DNA of 64,000 nt, from NCBI GenBank assembly GCA_029245955.1, contig JAQWOH010000052.1, positions 1-64,000 of the forward strand. Direction: 5' to 3'. Position numbers and translations under genes: made by a program. This stretch comes from Fuerstiella sp. (GTDB taxonomy: Bacteria > Planctomycetota > Planctomycetia > Planctomycetales > Planctomycetaceae). The notes beneath the pieces were generated by a model. It did not search any database. It was not told where the DNA came from and was given only the letters and a program-made list of their open reading frames with translations. This document shows, piece after piece, positions 16,255-24,896 of this stretch (the stretch's first letter is position 1; each line of letters opens with the position of its first letter).

Positions 16255-16695
16255 ATGAGACATCCCTCTACAATTCGCCGCTGTCAGCACCAGACGCACA
16301 GTGTCAGGCTTTCGCCTGAGGCACGCGGCGGAATGACGCTGCTGGAAGTCATGCTGGCAACCGCGATTCTTGCGATGTCTATGGCGGCACTCGGCCAATT
16401 GACTTTCAACGGTGTCGACGCCGCACTCCGAACAAAAATGGAAAGTGAAGCGGCCATCCGCTGTCGTTCGGTGATCAACGAAATACTGTCTGGCAGTCTG
16501 ACTCCCACCCACCAGACAGAGCAGCACTTTCGAGACACGTCAGACTGGACCTGGTCCGTGTCTGTCCGTCCCGATACGATCAGAACGATGACTCTGATGA
16601 CCGTCACGGTTCGCCATGCCTCAAATCCGGACGGGACGTTTACGATCCACCGCCTTGTCCGACCTGCCCTGCAGCCACCGGGAATTCAATCATGA
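16255..16695 (+). CDS. gspI: Type II secretion minor pseudopilin, GspI-like
   Basis: About 146 residues with a prepilin signal, GGMTLLEVMLATAILAMSM, preceded by Gly at -1 and with Glu at +5. Short beta-rich C-terminal segments (WTWSVSVRP; TLMTVTVRH) match the GspI minor pseudopilin fold. Its position between gspG and gspJ supports gspI; gspH is not found. Two in-frame starts are possible (16219 or 16255); both leave a long basic leader. Its stop overlaps the gspJ start as ATGA, which suggests translational coupling. Confidence 0.8.
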   Translation: MRHPSTIRRCQHQTHSVRLSPEARGGMTLLEVMLATAILAMSMAALGQLTFNGVDAALRTKMESEAAIRCRSVINEILSGSLTPTHQTEQHFRDTSDWTWSVSVRPDTIRTMTLMTVTVRHASNPDGTFTIHRLVRPALQPPGIQS

Positions 16696-17678
16696 GATTC
16701 CTGCATCACAAACAACGTCAGGCTGTGCAGACACTCTGCCGGATCCTTATTCCGTGCGGTCACGCGCCGGGAACAACTACTTTGATAGCTTCAGTTGAAT
16801 CCAAGCAGAAAATTGAATCCGACAATGGAGCGCCGTGTGCTGGCGCCGGCTTCACGCTGCTTGAGATGCTGCTCGCTCTTGCGTTGTGCGGTATCGTCAT
16901 GAGCGGTGTTTATGGCGCAATTCACCTGCATATACAGTTGCGCCAAAACAGTCGCGACAGGATCAGCGTGGCCCGAACTTCTGCGACAATCGTGGACACC
17001 TTTTCCACGGATCTGCAGTCGCTGGCCCGGTCCCTGGAAACTGTCAGCCAACCAGACAGTCAGTCGACACAACGCCCTCGGTTCGAGACGACAGAAATCG
17101 AGATATCAGACTTTTCTGAACAACATCTGATCGCGGACGGAATCGTCAACATCGAGCCCGTGCACTTTCAGGGAACTTCGAACTATATCGTCATACTGAC
17201 GGGATCACCCAACCCACATTTTCCTGTACACACGACAGCATTCCCCTCGAACGCCGGCCACGAATTCGGGCTCGCGCGACAAGTCGCGTGGTGGTTCAGT
17301 GATGGCGCAACAATCGAACTTCCGGTACGTATGGAAAACGAACGGGTCGAATATCAGGTCATCCACACTGGCAACCGCCAGCGGCGAATTGTTCGTGCAG
17401 AGCGGCCAGTTCAGTATCGTTCGATGCGACCGCGTATCACGGATCATGAAGTGCTGTTTCCGCACGTCACTGAGGTCGGCGACGACGTGACAGGCATGTG
17501 GTTTCGATATTTCGACGGCCGTGTATGGACGAATACGTGGGACAGCCACAAGCTGAAACGATTTCCTACTGCGGTTGAGTTAACGGCGGAATTCACAAAT
17601 GACAGTCGGCCACCTTTGACGTGTGTTATCAAAGTTCCCGGTGCTGACATCAACCGAACACAGGGTAATCATCTATGA
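16692..17678 (+). CDS. gspJ: Type II secretion minor pseudopilin GspJ
   Basis: A 328-residue protein with an unusually long leader of about 53 residues before the prepilin motif GAGFTLLEMLLALALCGIVM (Gly at -1, Glu at +5). The body is beta-rich, as in GspJ, and longer than the usual ~200 residues. GspJ forms the pseudopilus tip with GspI and GspK. Both ends overlap neighbours by ATGA. The leader length may mean the true start is further downstream, but no better in-frame ATG with an SD lies close to the motif. Confidence 0.85.
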   Translation: MRFLHHKQRQAVQTLCRILIPCGHAPGTTTLIASVESKQKIESDNGAPCAGAGFTLLEMLLALALCGIVMSGVYGAIHLHIQLRQNSRDRISVARTSATIVDTFSTDLQSLARSLETVSQPDSQSTQRPRFETTEIEISDFSEQHLIADGIVNIEPVHFQGTSNYIVILTGSPNPHFPVHTTAFPSNAGHEFGLARQVAWWFSDGATIELPVRMENERVEYQVIHTGNRQRRIVRAERPVQYRSMRPRITDHEVLFPHVTEVGDDVTGMWFRYFDGRVWTNTWDSHKLKRFPTAVELTAEFTNDSRPPLTCVIKVPGADINRTQGNHL

Positions 17679-19363
17679 GAGCCCCTGATCAGCACCGGCA
17701 ATCTCCATATCAGTCGCCGTCAACGTGCGTCATGATGCCCGCAGATGAGGTCGCCTTCAGGACGACGTGTGGCTTTAGACGCCCGGACACGACTGAACAA
17801 AGGCACGGATCAGTCCTGCTGCTCGTCCTGGCAGTAGTCATGGTACTGTCGTTTTCGGCATACACGTTTTCCGAGCTGGCGATCTTCGACTACCAGGCGT
17901 CCGTTCAAGCCAACCGACAAATCCTGGCATTTGAACTGGCCACGTCCGGAATCGACGCGGCTGCAGAACTTCTTGAAAACGCCGAACACGATCAGTCACC
18001 GACTGACTTCGATGGAGTTGTGGTTGCCACGACCGGGTCACTCGTGTCACGGTTCACAATTCTACCTGAGTTTCCGGACAGCCAGGTGGATGTCCGGTTC
18101 GGGCTTCGTAATGAATCATCGTTCTTCAATATTAACAGTTTGCCGCTGGAACTTTCCCAACGGGTGGAATCCCGGCTGCGCCTGACCGAGATCCCCGGGA
18201 TCACAAACGAAATCGCTGATGCAATTATCGACTGGATGGACACCGACGACGAGCCGTCCCGGTTTGGCGCCGAATCGTCATGGTATCTGACTCAGGCAGA
18301 ACCCTGCTTCCCGCGCCAGGGTCGGTTTCTCCACCTGGAAGAACTACTGGCCGTACGCGGTATCACTAAGCAGTTATTCTGGGGTGAGGATCGAAACGGA
18401 AACGGTATGCGGGATCCCAATGAAGTCGACCTGAACGCTGATAATCAGCTGCAGCGAGGCCTTCAGGAATTTCTCACGGTGGTCTCCGCAGAGAGCACCG
18501 TCGCCAGCAACGGTCGCCCAAAGATTAATGTCAATACCGGGAATCTTGTCGAGTTGTACGACTTTCTTGCCGCTGAATTCGACCACGAAATCGCGAGGTT
18601 TGTTACTGCCTGGCGAATGGAGGGACCAGTTGAATCAGATGGTGTCCTTGACCAGGACTTGTTCGATCCAGGTGCCCGTCGTCAGGAGCGACTGGACTCA
18701 GCAGCACGCAGGCTGCGTCAGCAACTGGAGGGTTCAGGTCGTGAAATTGCACGCGACATCGGAGAACGCGGCGGATTCAGTCTGTCTTCGGATCCCCCGT
18801 ATCAGGTCCGCGCGTTAGCAGAACTGATTGGAGTCACAGTGCGAATCACGGTGGACGATGAAGATATATTACTGCAGAGCCCATGGAGCTCCGACGCCAA
18901 CGGATTTGGCATCGGCCTGAAGCAACTCGCCTCACGGCTGACGACTTCGGAGACCCGATCTGTGATCGGACGAATCAACATTATTCAGGCGCCGGTTGAA
19001 GTCCTGAGAACCGTGCCTGGCATGACACCATCACTTGCTCAGGCCATCGTATCTGCACGCAGTCGCTTTGACACCAAGAACAAAGGTCGACGTGACCATC
19101 CGACAATCGCGTGGCTGCTGGAAGACGGTTTGGTCACAGGCGCACAGCTGCGACAATTTGCCCCGTACATGACAACGGGAGGGGACGTCCATAACGGTGT
19201 TTCCATTGGCCATATCGACGGATTGGACTACGCAAGTGCTGTCCGGTTTCAGCTCGATGGTACACGGTCTCCGATACAGCTGACCTCGATGCAACACCTT
19301 CCACCAATTCCAGTCCATCATTTTCCAGCTGTGTTCCACAACAACAACCGGACCAGACACTAA
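17675..19363 (+). CDS. gspK: Type II secretion minor pseudopilin GspK
   Basis: A 562-residue protein with a long N-terminal leader and a prepilin-like helix, GSVLLLVLAVVMVLSFSAY. It lacks Glu at +5, which is normal for GspK. Helix-hairpin-helix-like segments (LTEIPGITNEIADAIIDWMD; TVPGMTPSLAQAIVSARS) are characteristic of the GspK/ComEA-type domain. It caps the pseudopilus tip. It is larger than E. coli GspK (~330 residues). It overlaps gspJ by 4 nt and is followed by a hairpin before gspL. Confidence 0.88.
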   Translation: MRAPDQHRQSPYQSPSTCVMMPADEVAFRTTCGFRRPDTTEQRHGSVLLLVLAVVMVLSFSAYTFSELAIFDYQASVQANRQILAFELATSGIDAAAELLENAEHDQSPTDFDGVVVATTGSLVSRFTILPEFPDSQVDVRFGLRNESSFFNINSLPLELSQRVESRLRLTEIPGITNEIADAIIDWMDTDDEPSRFGAESSWYLTQAEPCFPRQGRFLHLEELLAVRGITKQLFWGEDRNGNGMRDPNEVDLNADNQLQRGLQEFLTVVSAESTVASNGRPKINVNTGNLVELYDFLAAEFDHEIARFVTAWRMEGPVESDGVLDQDLFDPGARRQERLDSAARRLRQQLEGSGREIARDIGERGGFSLSSDPPYQVRALAELIGVTVRITVDDEDILLQSPWSSDANGFGIGLKQLASRLTTSETRSVIGRINIIQAPVEVLRTVPGMTPSLAQAIVSARSRFDTKNKGRRDHPTIAWLLEDGLVTGAQLRQFAPYMTTGGDVHNGVSIGHIDGLDYASAVRFQLDGTRSPIQLTSMQHLPPIPVHHFPAVFHNNNRTRH

Positions 19364-19378
19364 CCCCGGACATCATAG

Positions 19379-19402
19379 AACAGCGGGTGGCAACCTGCTG
19401 TT
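19379..19402 (+). terminator. 10-bp hairpin between gspK and gspL
   Basis: AACAGCGGGT pairs with ACCTGCTGTT around a GGCA loop, with one G-T pair. It is followed by only a short TTG, so it is probably an attenuator or processing site within the gsp run and not a full terminator. Confidence 0.4.
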
Positions 19403-19436
19403 TGTCAGGGCGGATCAAGACCTCAGGGTAAACACA

Positions 19437-21083
19437 ATGAAAACCTCAACTTATGTTCGTGCAAAAACGGGTCGCCGCCGCGTCAGGCTGCCGCGGCTGA
19501 AAAGTACAATGCTGGCGATCGACTGGATGAGCGAATCGGTCACGGTTGTTGAACTCAATCTTCGAAACGCTCAGACAGAAGTCGTTCGCCGTTTCCACGA
19601 ACAATGGCCGGAGGACTGCAGCGATGACGCAGCTGCGGCCGGTAAATGGCTGGCGGCACGTCTGCAGGCAAGCGGCATGGAAGCAAAAGACGCCATTGTC
19701 TCGGCACCAAGGCAGGATATTGTTGTCAGACTCCTGGAAGCCCCAAAGTCCGTTGAAGACATCATTGCACTTGCTCACGCACAGGCAGAAATCCGCAGCG
19801 GCCAGCCACTTGAAAATCTGTCGGTTGACTGCATGCCGCAATCGGTTGGTACGGAATCAGCCCATGCTCATGTGCTGATGGCGACAGCCGGCCGAAACGT
19901 CACGGAACGGATCGAAACAGTTCTGAAACATGCGGGAATTCGGGCGACTGCCATTAGTTCCGGCGAACTGTGCATTCCTGCATTGTCCCGGTCACAGAAC
20001 GACGGTCTGCGACTTGACATTCTGTGCAACACCAACCACACAGAACTCGTCTTCAGCCGTGATCGATGTGCCGTTTCTGCGTACTCACTCAGAACCGGGC
20101 CGCATGAGTCGGGCAGTAGTGCTCAGCAGATCGTTGCGACCGCAAATCGCGTGCTGGAAGGTTTGCCCAAAGATGTCGGCGGCGATGGGATTTCCGAAGC
20201 GGCAATATTTGGCGCTCGATCCGGCGATGTGTCTGATGAAGTTTCTCAACTGATGCCCTGCATTGTCGCGAGACTGCCCCTGCACGAGGACGAACACAAC
20301 GATGCGAGGCTGTTGGCACTGGTGAATGCGTTCCGTAGTGACACCGACAGAATCGACTTTACACATCCCTGCCAGCCGATCAATCACAAAGGCATTCGGC
20401 GTGCTCGCTATCTCCGCATCGCCGGACTCGCGACCGTCTTCATTGCACTTTGCTCAGCAGCTGTCTACCAGGAACAAAACCAGCTGGATCTTCAGCTCCA
20501 GGCATTGGAAGTCAAACACAGGAACCTGGAACAGCTCATTAAACGAGGCCAACCGATACGTGACGCTCAGGTGTTTCTCAACACATGGCATAGCGGGCAG
20601 CCGGACTGGCTGGCAGAGGTCCATGACTTTCTGGAATTGATGCCGTCAAAGAAGCTGGCCTTTCTGACAAAACTGGAGCTTGAACACAGAGCTGATAGTG
20701 CGGTGGCTTTCATCCGCGCGAACGGACTGGCTCAGTCGGCAGAAGACATCCTGGAGTTGAATTCTCGCATTATGAAACGTGACAAACGTTACGTGCTGCA
20801 GCCCCGTGGTATCGAAAACGACCGACAGGATGCGAAGTTCCCCGCGCGTTTCTCGACAGAAGTGCAACTCCAGACGGAACCGGCGCCACAGCGACAACGG
20901 GACAGGACGACAGCCGACTCAAGCAACGACCGACAGTCGGAAAGTGTCGACCGCCGAAATGACGTCGGATTACAGCACCACGGCTCAAGCCCCGGACCGA
21001 CATATGCGAACGCCGCCGCGGCCATCTCTGCAATCTCACACCATCAAACCGCCTCAGAAGAGCGTGGAGGCATACAATGCTGA
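19437..21083 (+). CDS. gspL: GspL-like/PilM-PilN type actin-fold inner-membrane assembly protein
   Basis: 548 residues. The N-terminal ~310 residues form an actin-like cytoplasmic fold (MLAIDWMSESVTVVELNL; QDIVVRLLEAP) as in PilM and the GspL cytoplasmic domain. One TM helix (LRIAGLATVFIALCSAAVY, near residue 330) and a periplasmic coiled coil with a PilN/GspL-like domain follow. The last ~120 residues are Arg/Gln/Ser-rich and look disordered. It should bind GspE and GspF and pair with the GspM-like protein. It overlaps gspM by 7 nt. Confidence 0.8.
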   Translation: MKTSTYVRAKTGRRRVRLPRLKSTMLAIDWMSESVTVVELNLRNAQTEVVRRFHEQWPEDCSDDAAAAGKWLAARLQASGMEAKDAIVSAPRQDIVVRLLEAPKSVEDIIALAHAQAEIRSGQPLENLSVDCMPQSVGTESAHAHVLMATAGRNVTERIETVLKHAGIRATAISSGELCIPALSRSQNDGLRLDILCNTNHTELVFSRDRCAVSAYSLRTGPHESGSSAQQIVATANRVLEGLPKDVGGDGISEAAIFGARSGDVSDEVSQLMPCIVARLPLHEDEHNDARLLALVNAFRSDTDRIDFTHPCQPINHKGIRRARYLRIAGLATVFIALCSAAVYQEQNQLDLQLQALEVKHRNLEQLIKRGQPIRDAQVFLNTWHSGQPDWLAEVHDFLELMPSKKLAFLTKLELEHRADSAVAFIRANGLAQSAEDILELNSRIMKRDKRYVLQPRGIENDRQDAKFPARFSTEVQLQTEPAPQRQRDRTTADSSNDRQSESVDRRNDVGLQHHGSSPGPTYANAAAAISAISHHQTASEERGGIQC

Positions 21084-22018
21084 AGACAAAAACAGAAAAA
21101 CGAGCCGCCATCGTGCTGACTGCGATTCTGGTGCTGACACTGGGACACGATGTTGTCACAGGGTTTCTGCTGGAACCATTCGACCGTCGTGGGCGTGACG
21201 TCAATGTTCTCCAGCAGAAAATCGCTGATGCCGAATTCGAAATCAAGCTGACCGAACGTGCCCAGCATAGACTTCGCGAGTCCGTTGAGAACAGCCTGCC
21301 GGCAGATCCGATCATCGCGACTCTTCAGTTTCAGGACTGGCTGGTCAAGACAACAGAAGAAGTCGGGCTGGCGGGTGTCAACGTTGGACCGGGCAGAGCC
21401 CTTGAAGAAGAAGGAGTCGGGTACCGCATTCCCTTCACTCTGACCTGTTCAGGGAACCCCGAACAGCTGGCAGATCTGTTAGCATGCCTGAAGAATTCGA
21501 CAGTGCTGCACCGGGTGAACCACCTGACAATGACACCGGGACGCGACGAAGATGACTTGAATATCTCAATGAGCGTAGAGGTCGCAGCCCTTCGCAACGG
21601 AAAGTCACGCACAATCCCATCGATGACGGACGTTGCCCGGAAGACGCAGCGTGCCAGTGAGCTGAAAGAGCTGCTTGCGGACCGCCGACCCTTTCAACGA
21701 TACAGCCAACCCAAAAAAACTAAAAAGCCTGAAAATAACAGGAAGAAGCCACCGAAAACAGCGGCGCCCGCTAAGAAACCGGTGCCTCCTAAGGTATACC
21801 TGCTGGTGGCGTGCGTCGTTCACGAAGCAGGCCGCGAGGCATGGTTGTGTGAACGTGCCACAGAAGACAGGATTGTCCTGCGAGAGTCCGACCACATTTC
21901 ATGCCAGAAAGGTGATCTGCAGATCGACAATATCGGGCCGGACTTCGTGTTGTTCCGCTGCAACGGAATCTCAGACCGGCTGTCGTTGGGGGAGTGCCTG
22001 ACCCAAATTCAAGAATGA
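21077..22018 (+). CDS. gspM: GspM/PilO-like protein with C-terminal GspC/PilP-like domain
   Basis: 313 residues. A single N-terminal TM helix (AAIVLTAILVLTLGHDVVTGF) and a periplasmic coiled coil plus ferredoxin-like domain match GspM/PilO. A Lys/Pro linker (about 210-238) leads into a beta-strand-rich domain at 239-310: YLLVACVVHEAGREAWL, then SCQKGDLQIDNIGPDFVLF, then DRLSLGECL. This strand-turn pattern resembles the homology region of GspC and the PilP domain, which contact the secretin N0 domain. No separate gspC exists in the locus, so a fusion is inferred. The GspM part is well supported; the GspC-like part rests on pattern similarity only. Confidence 0.7.
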   Translation: MLKTKTEKRAAIVLTAILVLTLGHDVVTGFLLEPFDRRGRDVNVLQQKIADAEFEIKLTERAQHRLRESVENSLPADPIIATLQFQDWLVKTTEEVGLAGVNVGPGRALEEEGVGYRIPFTLTCSGNPEQLADLLACLKNSTVLHRVNHLTMTPGRDEDDLNISMSVEVAALRNGKSRTIPSMTDVARKTQRASELKELLADRRPFQRYSQPKKTKKPENNRKKPPKTAAPAKKPVPPKVYLLVACVVHEAGREAWLCERATEDRIVLRESDHISCQKGDLQIDNIGPDFVLFRCNGISDRLSLGECLTQIQE

Positions 22019-22894
22019 GACTTCATAAGCATGGCGGGCGCTGTCGACAGGTGTTGGGGACGGCGATTCTGTCTGACAGGAATTGTGCTGCAGCGACTTT
22101 CACTGACTCTCACCGCGACGTCAACACGCCGGAACTGTCGCAGGAACACATGGATCGGTTTCAGCTCGTCCCCTCTCCGGATGTAGCTCATTAGTACGAC
22201 TGCACCGGTATTTCGAAAAGCCGGATAAACTCAGGCGGTCGCTGGGCATCCAGAACGATGCCCCGATCATCGACGCGGAGAAGACAGAGAGTGGACCGCA
22301 CACGCAGTCATCATCACTGCGGGCAATGAACGTCTCAGTCGCCCGGCAACATTGCCGGGCGGTCTGAAAACCGGTGATCTCGCGGAGATTGTTTCGCGAA
22401 TTTCCTGAAATTCATTACGTCAGAGATACGCAACCGTTCTCACGCAGCTGACTGATGCTGCCGCGTTGACACACGACACAACAGCAACAGCTATGGCAGG
22501 CACGACAATCGGTGCGGAAGCAGCGACCTGTAAGAACGGTGAAATGCCGGGCCCGAGTGAAGCCCGAAGTCCTGTCAATGGCGTCACATCCGAAAAGTCG
22601 ATAGAGCCCTGCCGGGCACATTCAGTATTCGTCAGCCCGGGACCTGACCCGACAGGCCAGCGTCGCCAGCGTCGGAATCTGTTGCTCCCCCTCTGTGCAA
22701 CAGTCGGTGAAAAGAGCCTGTCGCGGGACTCGTGGCAAAGTGTTTCTTTTAAGTGGTAAGATGATCTGCCACGTCGACATGTCCGCGTAATTCACTGTGT
22801 ATCGCTACCAGCATCGGCGGCAACTGGATACTCTTCTGCCGAATGACGCTGAAACACGTGGCGCTTGTTTGCCAGACATGAAGAGAAGACGATT
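22019..22894. other. Long intergenic region after the gsp run
   Basis: An 876-nt region. Short open frames in all directions have atypical composition and no recognisable motifs. A strong GC hairpin is at 22340-22361. No RNA gene was recognised. It may hold the promoter of the rhodanese gene. Confidence 0.5.
22340..22361. terminator. GC-rich 10-bp hairpin
   Basis: CGCCCGGCAA and TTGCCGGGCG form a perfect stem with a 2-nt apex (realistically 9 bp with a 4-nt loop). There is no T-run. It lies about 320 nt after gspM and may end the T2SS transcript or be a free-standing repeat element. Confidence 0.4.
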
Positions 22895-23215
22895 ATGGAA
22901 GTCGATTGCAAGACGGTCAAAACGAAGCTCGACGCAGGCGAAGGCTTCGTCTTTATCGACTGTCGCGAACAGAATGAGCATGACCTTGTCAAAATCGAGG
23001 GGACGATCCTGATCCCCATGGGTCAGATTCCGGAACGAATCGCTGAGTTGCAGCAGCATAAGGACAGCGAAATCATCATTCACTGTCACCACGGAGGTCG
23101 AAGCCTGAGCGTCGCCAACTGGTTGAAAGCACAGGGTTTTCAGAATGCACTCAGCATGGCAGGCGGAATCGACAGATGGGCTCAGGAAATTGAACCATCG
23201 CTGCCACGGTATTGA
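22895..23215 (+). CDS. Rhodanese-like domain protein
   Basis: A single-domain rhodanese of 106 residues. The active-site loop is HCHHGGRS with the catalytic cysteine, preceded by FIDCREQNEHDLVKIEG and followed by AMAGGIDRWAQEI-type C-terminal residues (here SMAGGIDRW). These proteins transfer sulfane sulfur or act as redox switches in iron-sulfur assembly. The ATG at 22895, after the purine-rich AGAGAAG, is preferred to the upstream ATG at 22865. It is the first of three sulfur/iron genes (rhodanese, bfr, bfd). Confidence 0.9.
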   Translation: MEVDCKTVKTKLDAGEGFVFIDCREQNEHDLVKIEGTILIPMGQIPERIAELQQHKDSEIIIHCHHGGRSLSVANWLKAQGFQNALSMAGGIDRWAQEIEPSLPRY

Positions 23216-23388
23216 GTGCCCCATGGGCAACGCGACTGAGACCAGATCGCACCGGTTGGGCGAGACAATGTATCAATCGACATTTTTGCCGGGTGCGGCC
23301 GGTTCACAGCAAGGCGATAAATCGAATCGCACCTACAATCCGCGTACACACAAATAACGACTCATTTCCAAAACAAAAGGAAGCACTG

Positions 23389-23874
23389 ATGAAGGGCAAC
23401 GATAAAGTCATCGAGGCAATGAACGCCGGGCTGACGATCGAACTGACCGCGATTAACCAGTATTTCATTCAATCAAAAATGTGCAAAGACTGGGGATTTA
23501 ACAAGCTGGCCGGTCACCACTACGCAGAGTCCATTGAGGAGATGAAGCACGCGGAGCTGTTAATAGATCGTATCCTGTTCCTGGAGGGGGTGCCCGAAAT
23601 CGCTCGATACGACGTTATTCGAGTCGGCAGCGACGTCAAAGAGCAGCTTGAAAATGCACTGAAGCTGGAAAACAACGCTGTTGCGACCTACAACGAAGGC
23701 GTGAAGCTGGCCGCAGAACTCGGCGACGCCGGCAGCAAGGAAATCATGGAACGAATCACTGTAGAATCAGAAGAAAGCGTCGATTGGCTGGAGGCTCAAC
23801 TGCACCTCATCGAAACGATTGGCCTTCAGCTGTACCTGGCCAGCCAGATGGGAGAAGGTGCCGCTGCGGAATAA
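23389..23874 (+). CDS. bfr: Bacterioferritin
   Basis: 161 residues, the standard size of bacterioferritin, a 24-mer iron-storage cage. It starts MKGNDKVIEAMNAGL. The ferroxidase ligands are visible in the four-helix pattern: E near 18 (LTIELTAINQYF), E and H in YAESIEEMKHAELLIDRI, and E and H in the last helices (ITVESEESVDWLEAQLHLIE). The usual heme-ligand Met near position 52 is present in the EEMKH segment. The upstream frame is open to 23212, but AAAGGAAG just before the ATG at 23389 and family alignment fix the start. A terminator follows and the bfd gene is convergent. Confidence 0.95.
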   Translation: MKGNDKVIEAMNAGLTIELTAINQYFIQSKMCKDWGFNKLAGHHYAESIEEMKHAELLIDRILFLEGVPEIARYDVIRVGSDVKEQLENALKLENNAVATYNEGVKLAAELGDAGSKEIMERITVESEESVDWLEAQLHLIETIGLQLYLASQMGEGAAAE

Positions 23875-23920
23875 CAACCTGCGTGAGCCCCCAACGGCAG
23901 ACAGCAGACAAGATCCTTCG

Positions 23921-23956
23921 AGCCCCGCGTCTTAAGTGTAGTGCGGGGTTCGTTTT
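23921..23956 (+). terminator. Rho-independent-like terminator after bfr
   Basis: A GCCCCGC / GCGGGGT stem (one G-T pair) with a 14-nt loop is followed by TCGTTTTT. It is placed 47 nt after the bfr stop and before the convergent bfd gene. Confidence 0.6.
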
Positions 23957-24090
23957 TGACCTTAAACAGTTCGTTCCCATATTTATGGGCAAAGTTGCAG
24001 ACCGGACAGACGTTTCGCATTCGCTGTCTGCGGCCAGAGCTGCATAAAGCCGCAAGGCTGCTGTTTGCACAGGGCACTAACAACCGACCG

Positions 24091-24318
24091 TTACATTATG
24101 CTTGTAGGCGCGGTGGCAGAATCTTCCTGTCCGGCAGCCGTATCACGAAGAAGAGTCTTAATTCTGGCGTGACAGGACATGCAGCCCTTGCCGGCCGCTG
24201 TCGTCTTCTTAATGTCACACAAAGTGCGGCAACCGGCGAAATCAGTTGCTGCACGCACCTCTGACTCGAAAATTCCGAGGCATTGACAAACGATCTTGTC
24301 TTCATGAGAAGTATTCAT
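24091..24318 (-). CDS. bfd: Bfd-like [2Fe-2S] ferredoxin (bacterioferritin-associated)
   Basis: 75 residues with the Bfd-like cluster motif: VCQCLG (CxC), then CRTLCDIKK and GKGCMSCHARI. The cysteine spacing fits the [2Fe-2S] Bfd fold, which delivers electrons to bacterioferritin to release stored iron. There is a second upstream ATG at 24360; it lies inside the operator/promoter region, so the ATG at 24318 (MNTSHEDKIV) is preferred. It faces bfr tail to tail. In E. coli and Pseudomonas, bfd is induced under iron starvation by Fur release; the palindrome over the transcription start fits that. Confidence 0.85.
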   Translation of the reverse strand: MNTSHEDKIVCQCLGIFESEVRAATDFAGCRTLCDIKKTTAAGKGCMSCHARIKTLLRDTAAGQEDSATAPTSIM

Positions 24319-24341
24319 GGGCAAACCGCAAACGACGCTAC

Positions 24342-24388
24342 TGAGACTCAGTCTCATCATAGATATCGATTGAGGATAGCGAAGTCAA
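24342..24388 (-). promoter_or_regulatory. Predicted bfd promoter with Fur-like 7-1-7 operator
   Basis: On the minus strand, TTGACT (24383-24388), a 17-nt spacer and TATCTA (24360-24365) form a plausible sigma-70 promoter. A perfect palindrome, TGAGACT-C-AGTCTCA (plus-strand 24342-24356), covers the expected start site. Its 7-1-7 form with TGA/TCA ends matches the Fur box layout TGATAAT-N-ATTATCA at five of seven positions per half. Confidence 0.6.
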
Positions 24389-24896
24389 GAGTCCACAGCA
24401 GTTTTTTCAGGCTGGAAACGGCCTTTGTGATTTGCGAATATCCGTTGCTAATGGATATTCGGCTGCGTTTCAGCTCGTAGCGTCGCATACCATCTATCAT
24501 TCGTTTGGCCGCAAGTCCGGGCCGTTGCGCTAATTAGCACGACCTAATTGCGGCGGCACCAGTCAAACAGCCTCAACAGCCCCTGAGGAGCCTGTACGTG
24601 GCTTTGACGCGATACATATACCGAAACATCCTTGCTGTCGCCGGAGCGATGGCCGTTTCCAGATTCGGCGTGATCGTATAGCCCGTTTCAGGGGGACCAT
24701 GCATGCTTGCTGAACAAGGGCAAACACTGGCGGTACTGAAGAAGTCTGTAACCATCTTCGAAGCCACCTCATTCTGCGGGAGGCGCAGGCAGTCACTGCA
24801 TGCACGAAAACAGCGGCAAGTCCCACGGCCGATCTGTCTTATCAGTTTGCAACGCAATCAGCAAATCCGACAATGTGGCACCGTGAGGACAATTCC
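24389..24896. other. Non-coding region between bfd and rnpA
   Basis: A 508-nt region. It was searched for rpmH (ribosomal protein L34), the usual upstream partner of rnpA, and no basic L34-like frame was found. Overlapping short frames have no recognisable motif. SD GAGGA at 24885-24889 belongs to rnpA. Confidence 0.5.

Noticed and set aside
22415-22759. Short frames on both strands after the gsp run
   Set aside because: Cys-rich or low-complexity, overlapping each other, with no motif; not called as genes.
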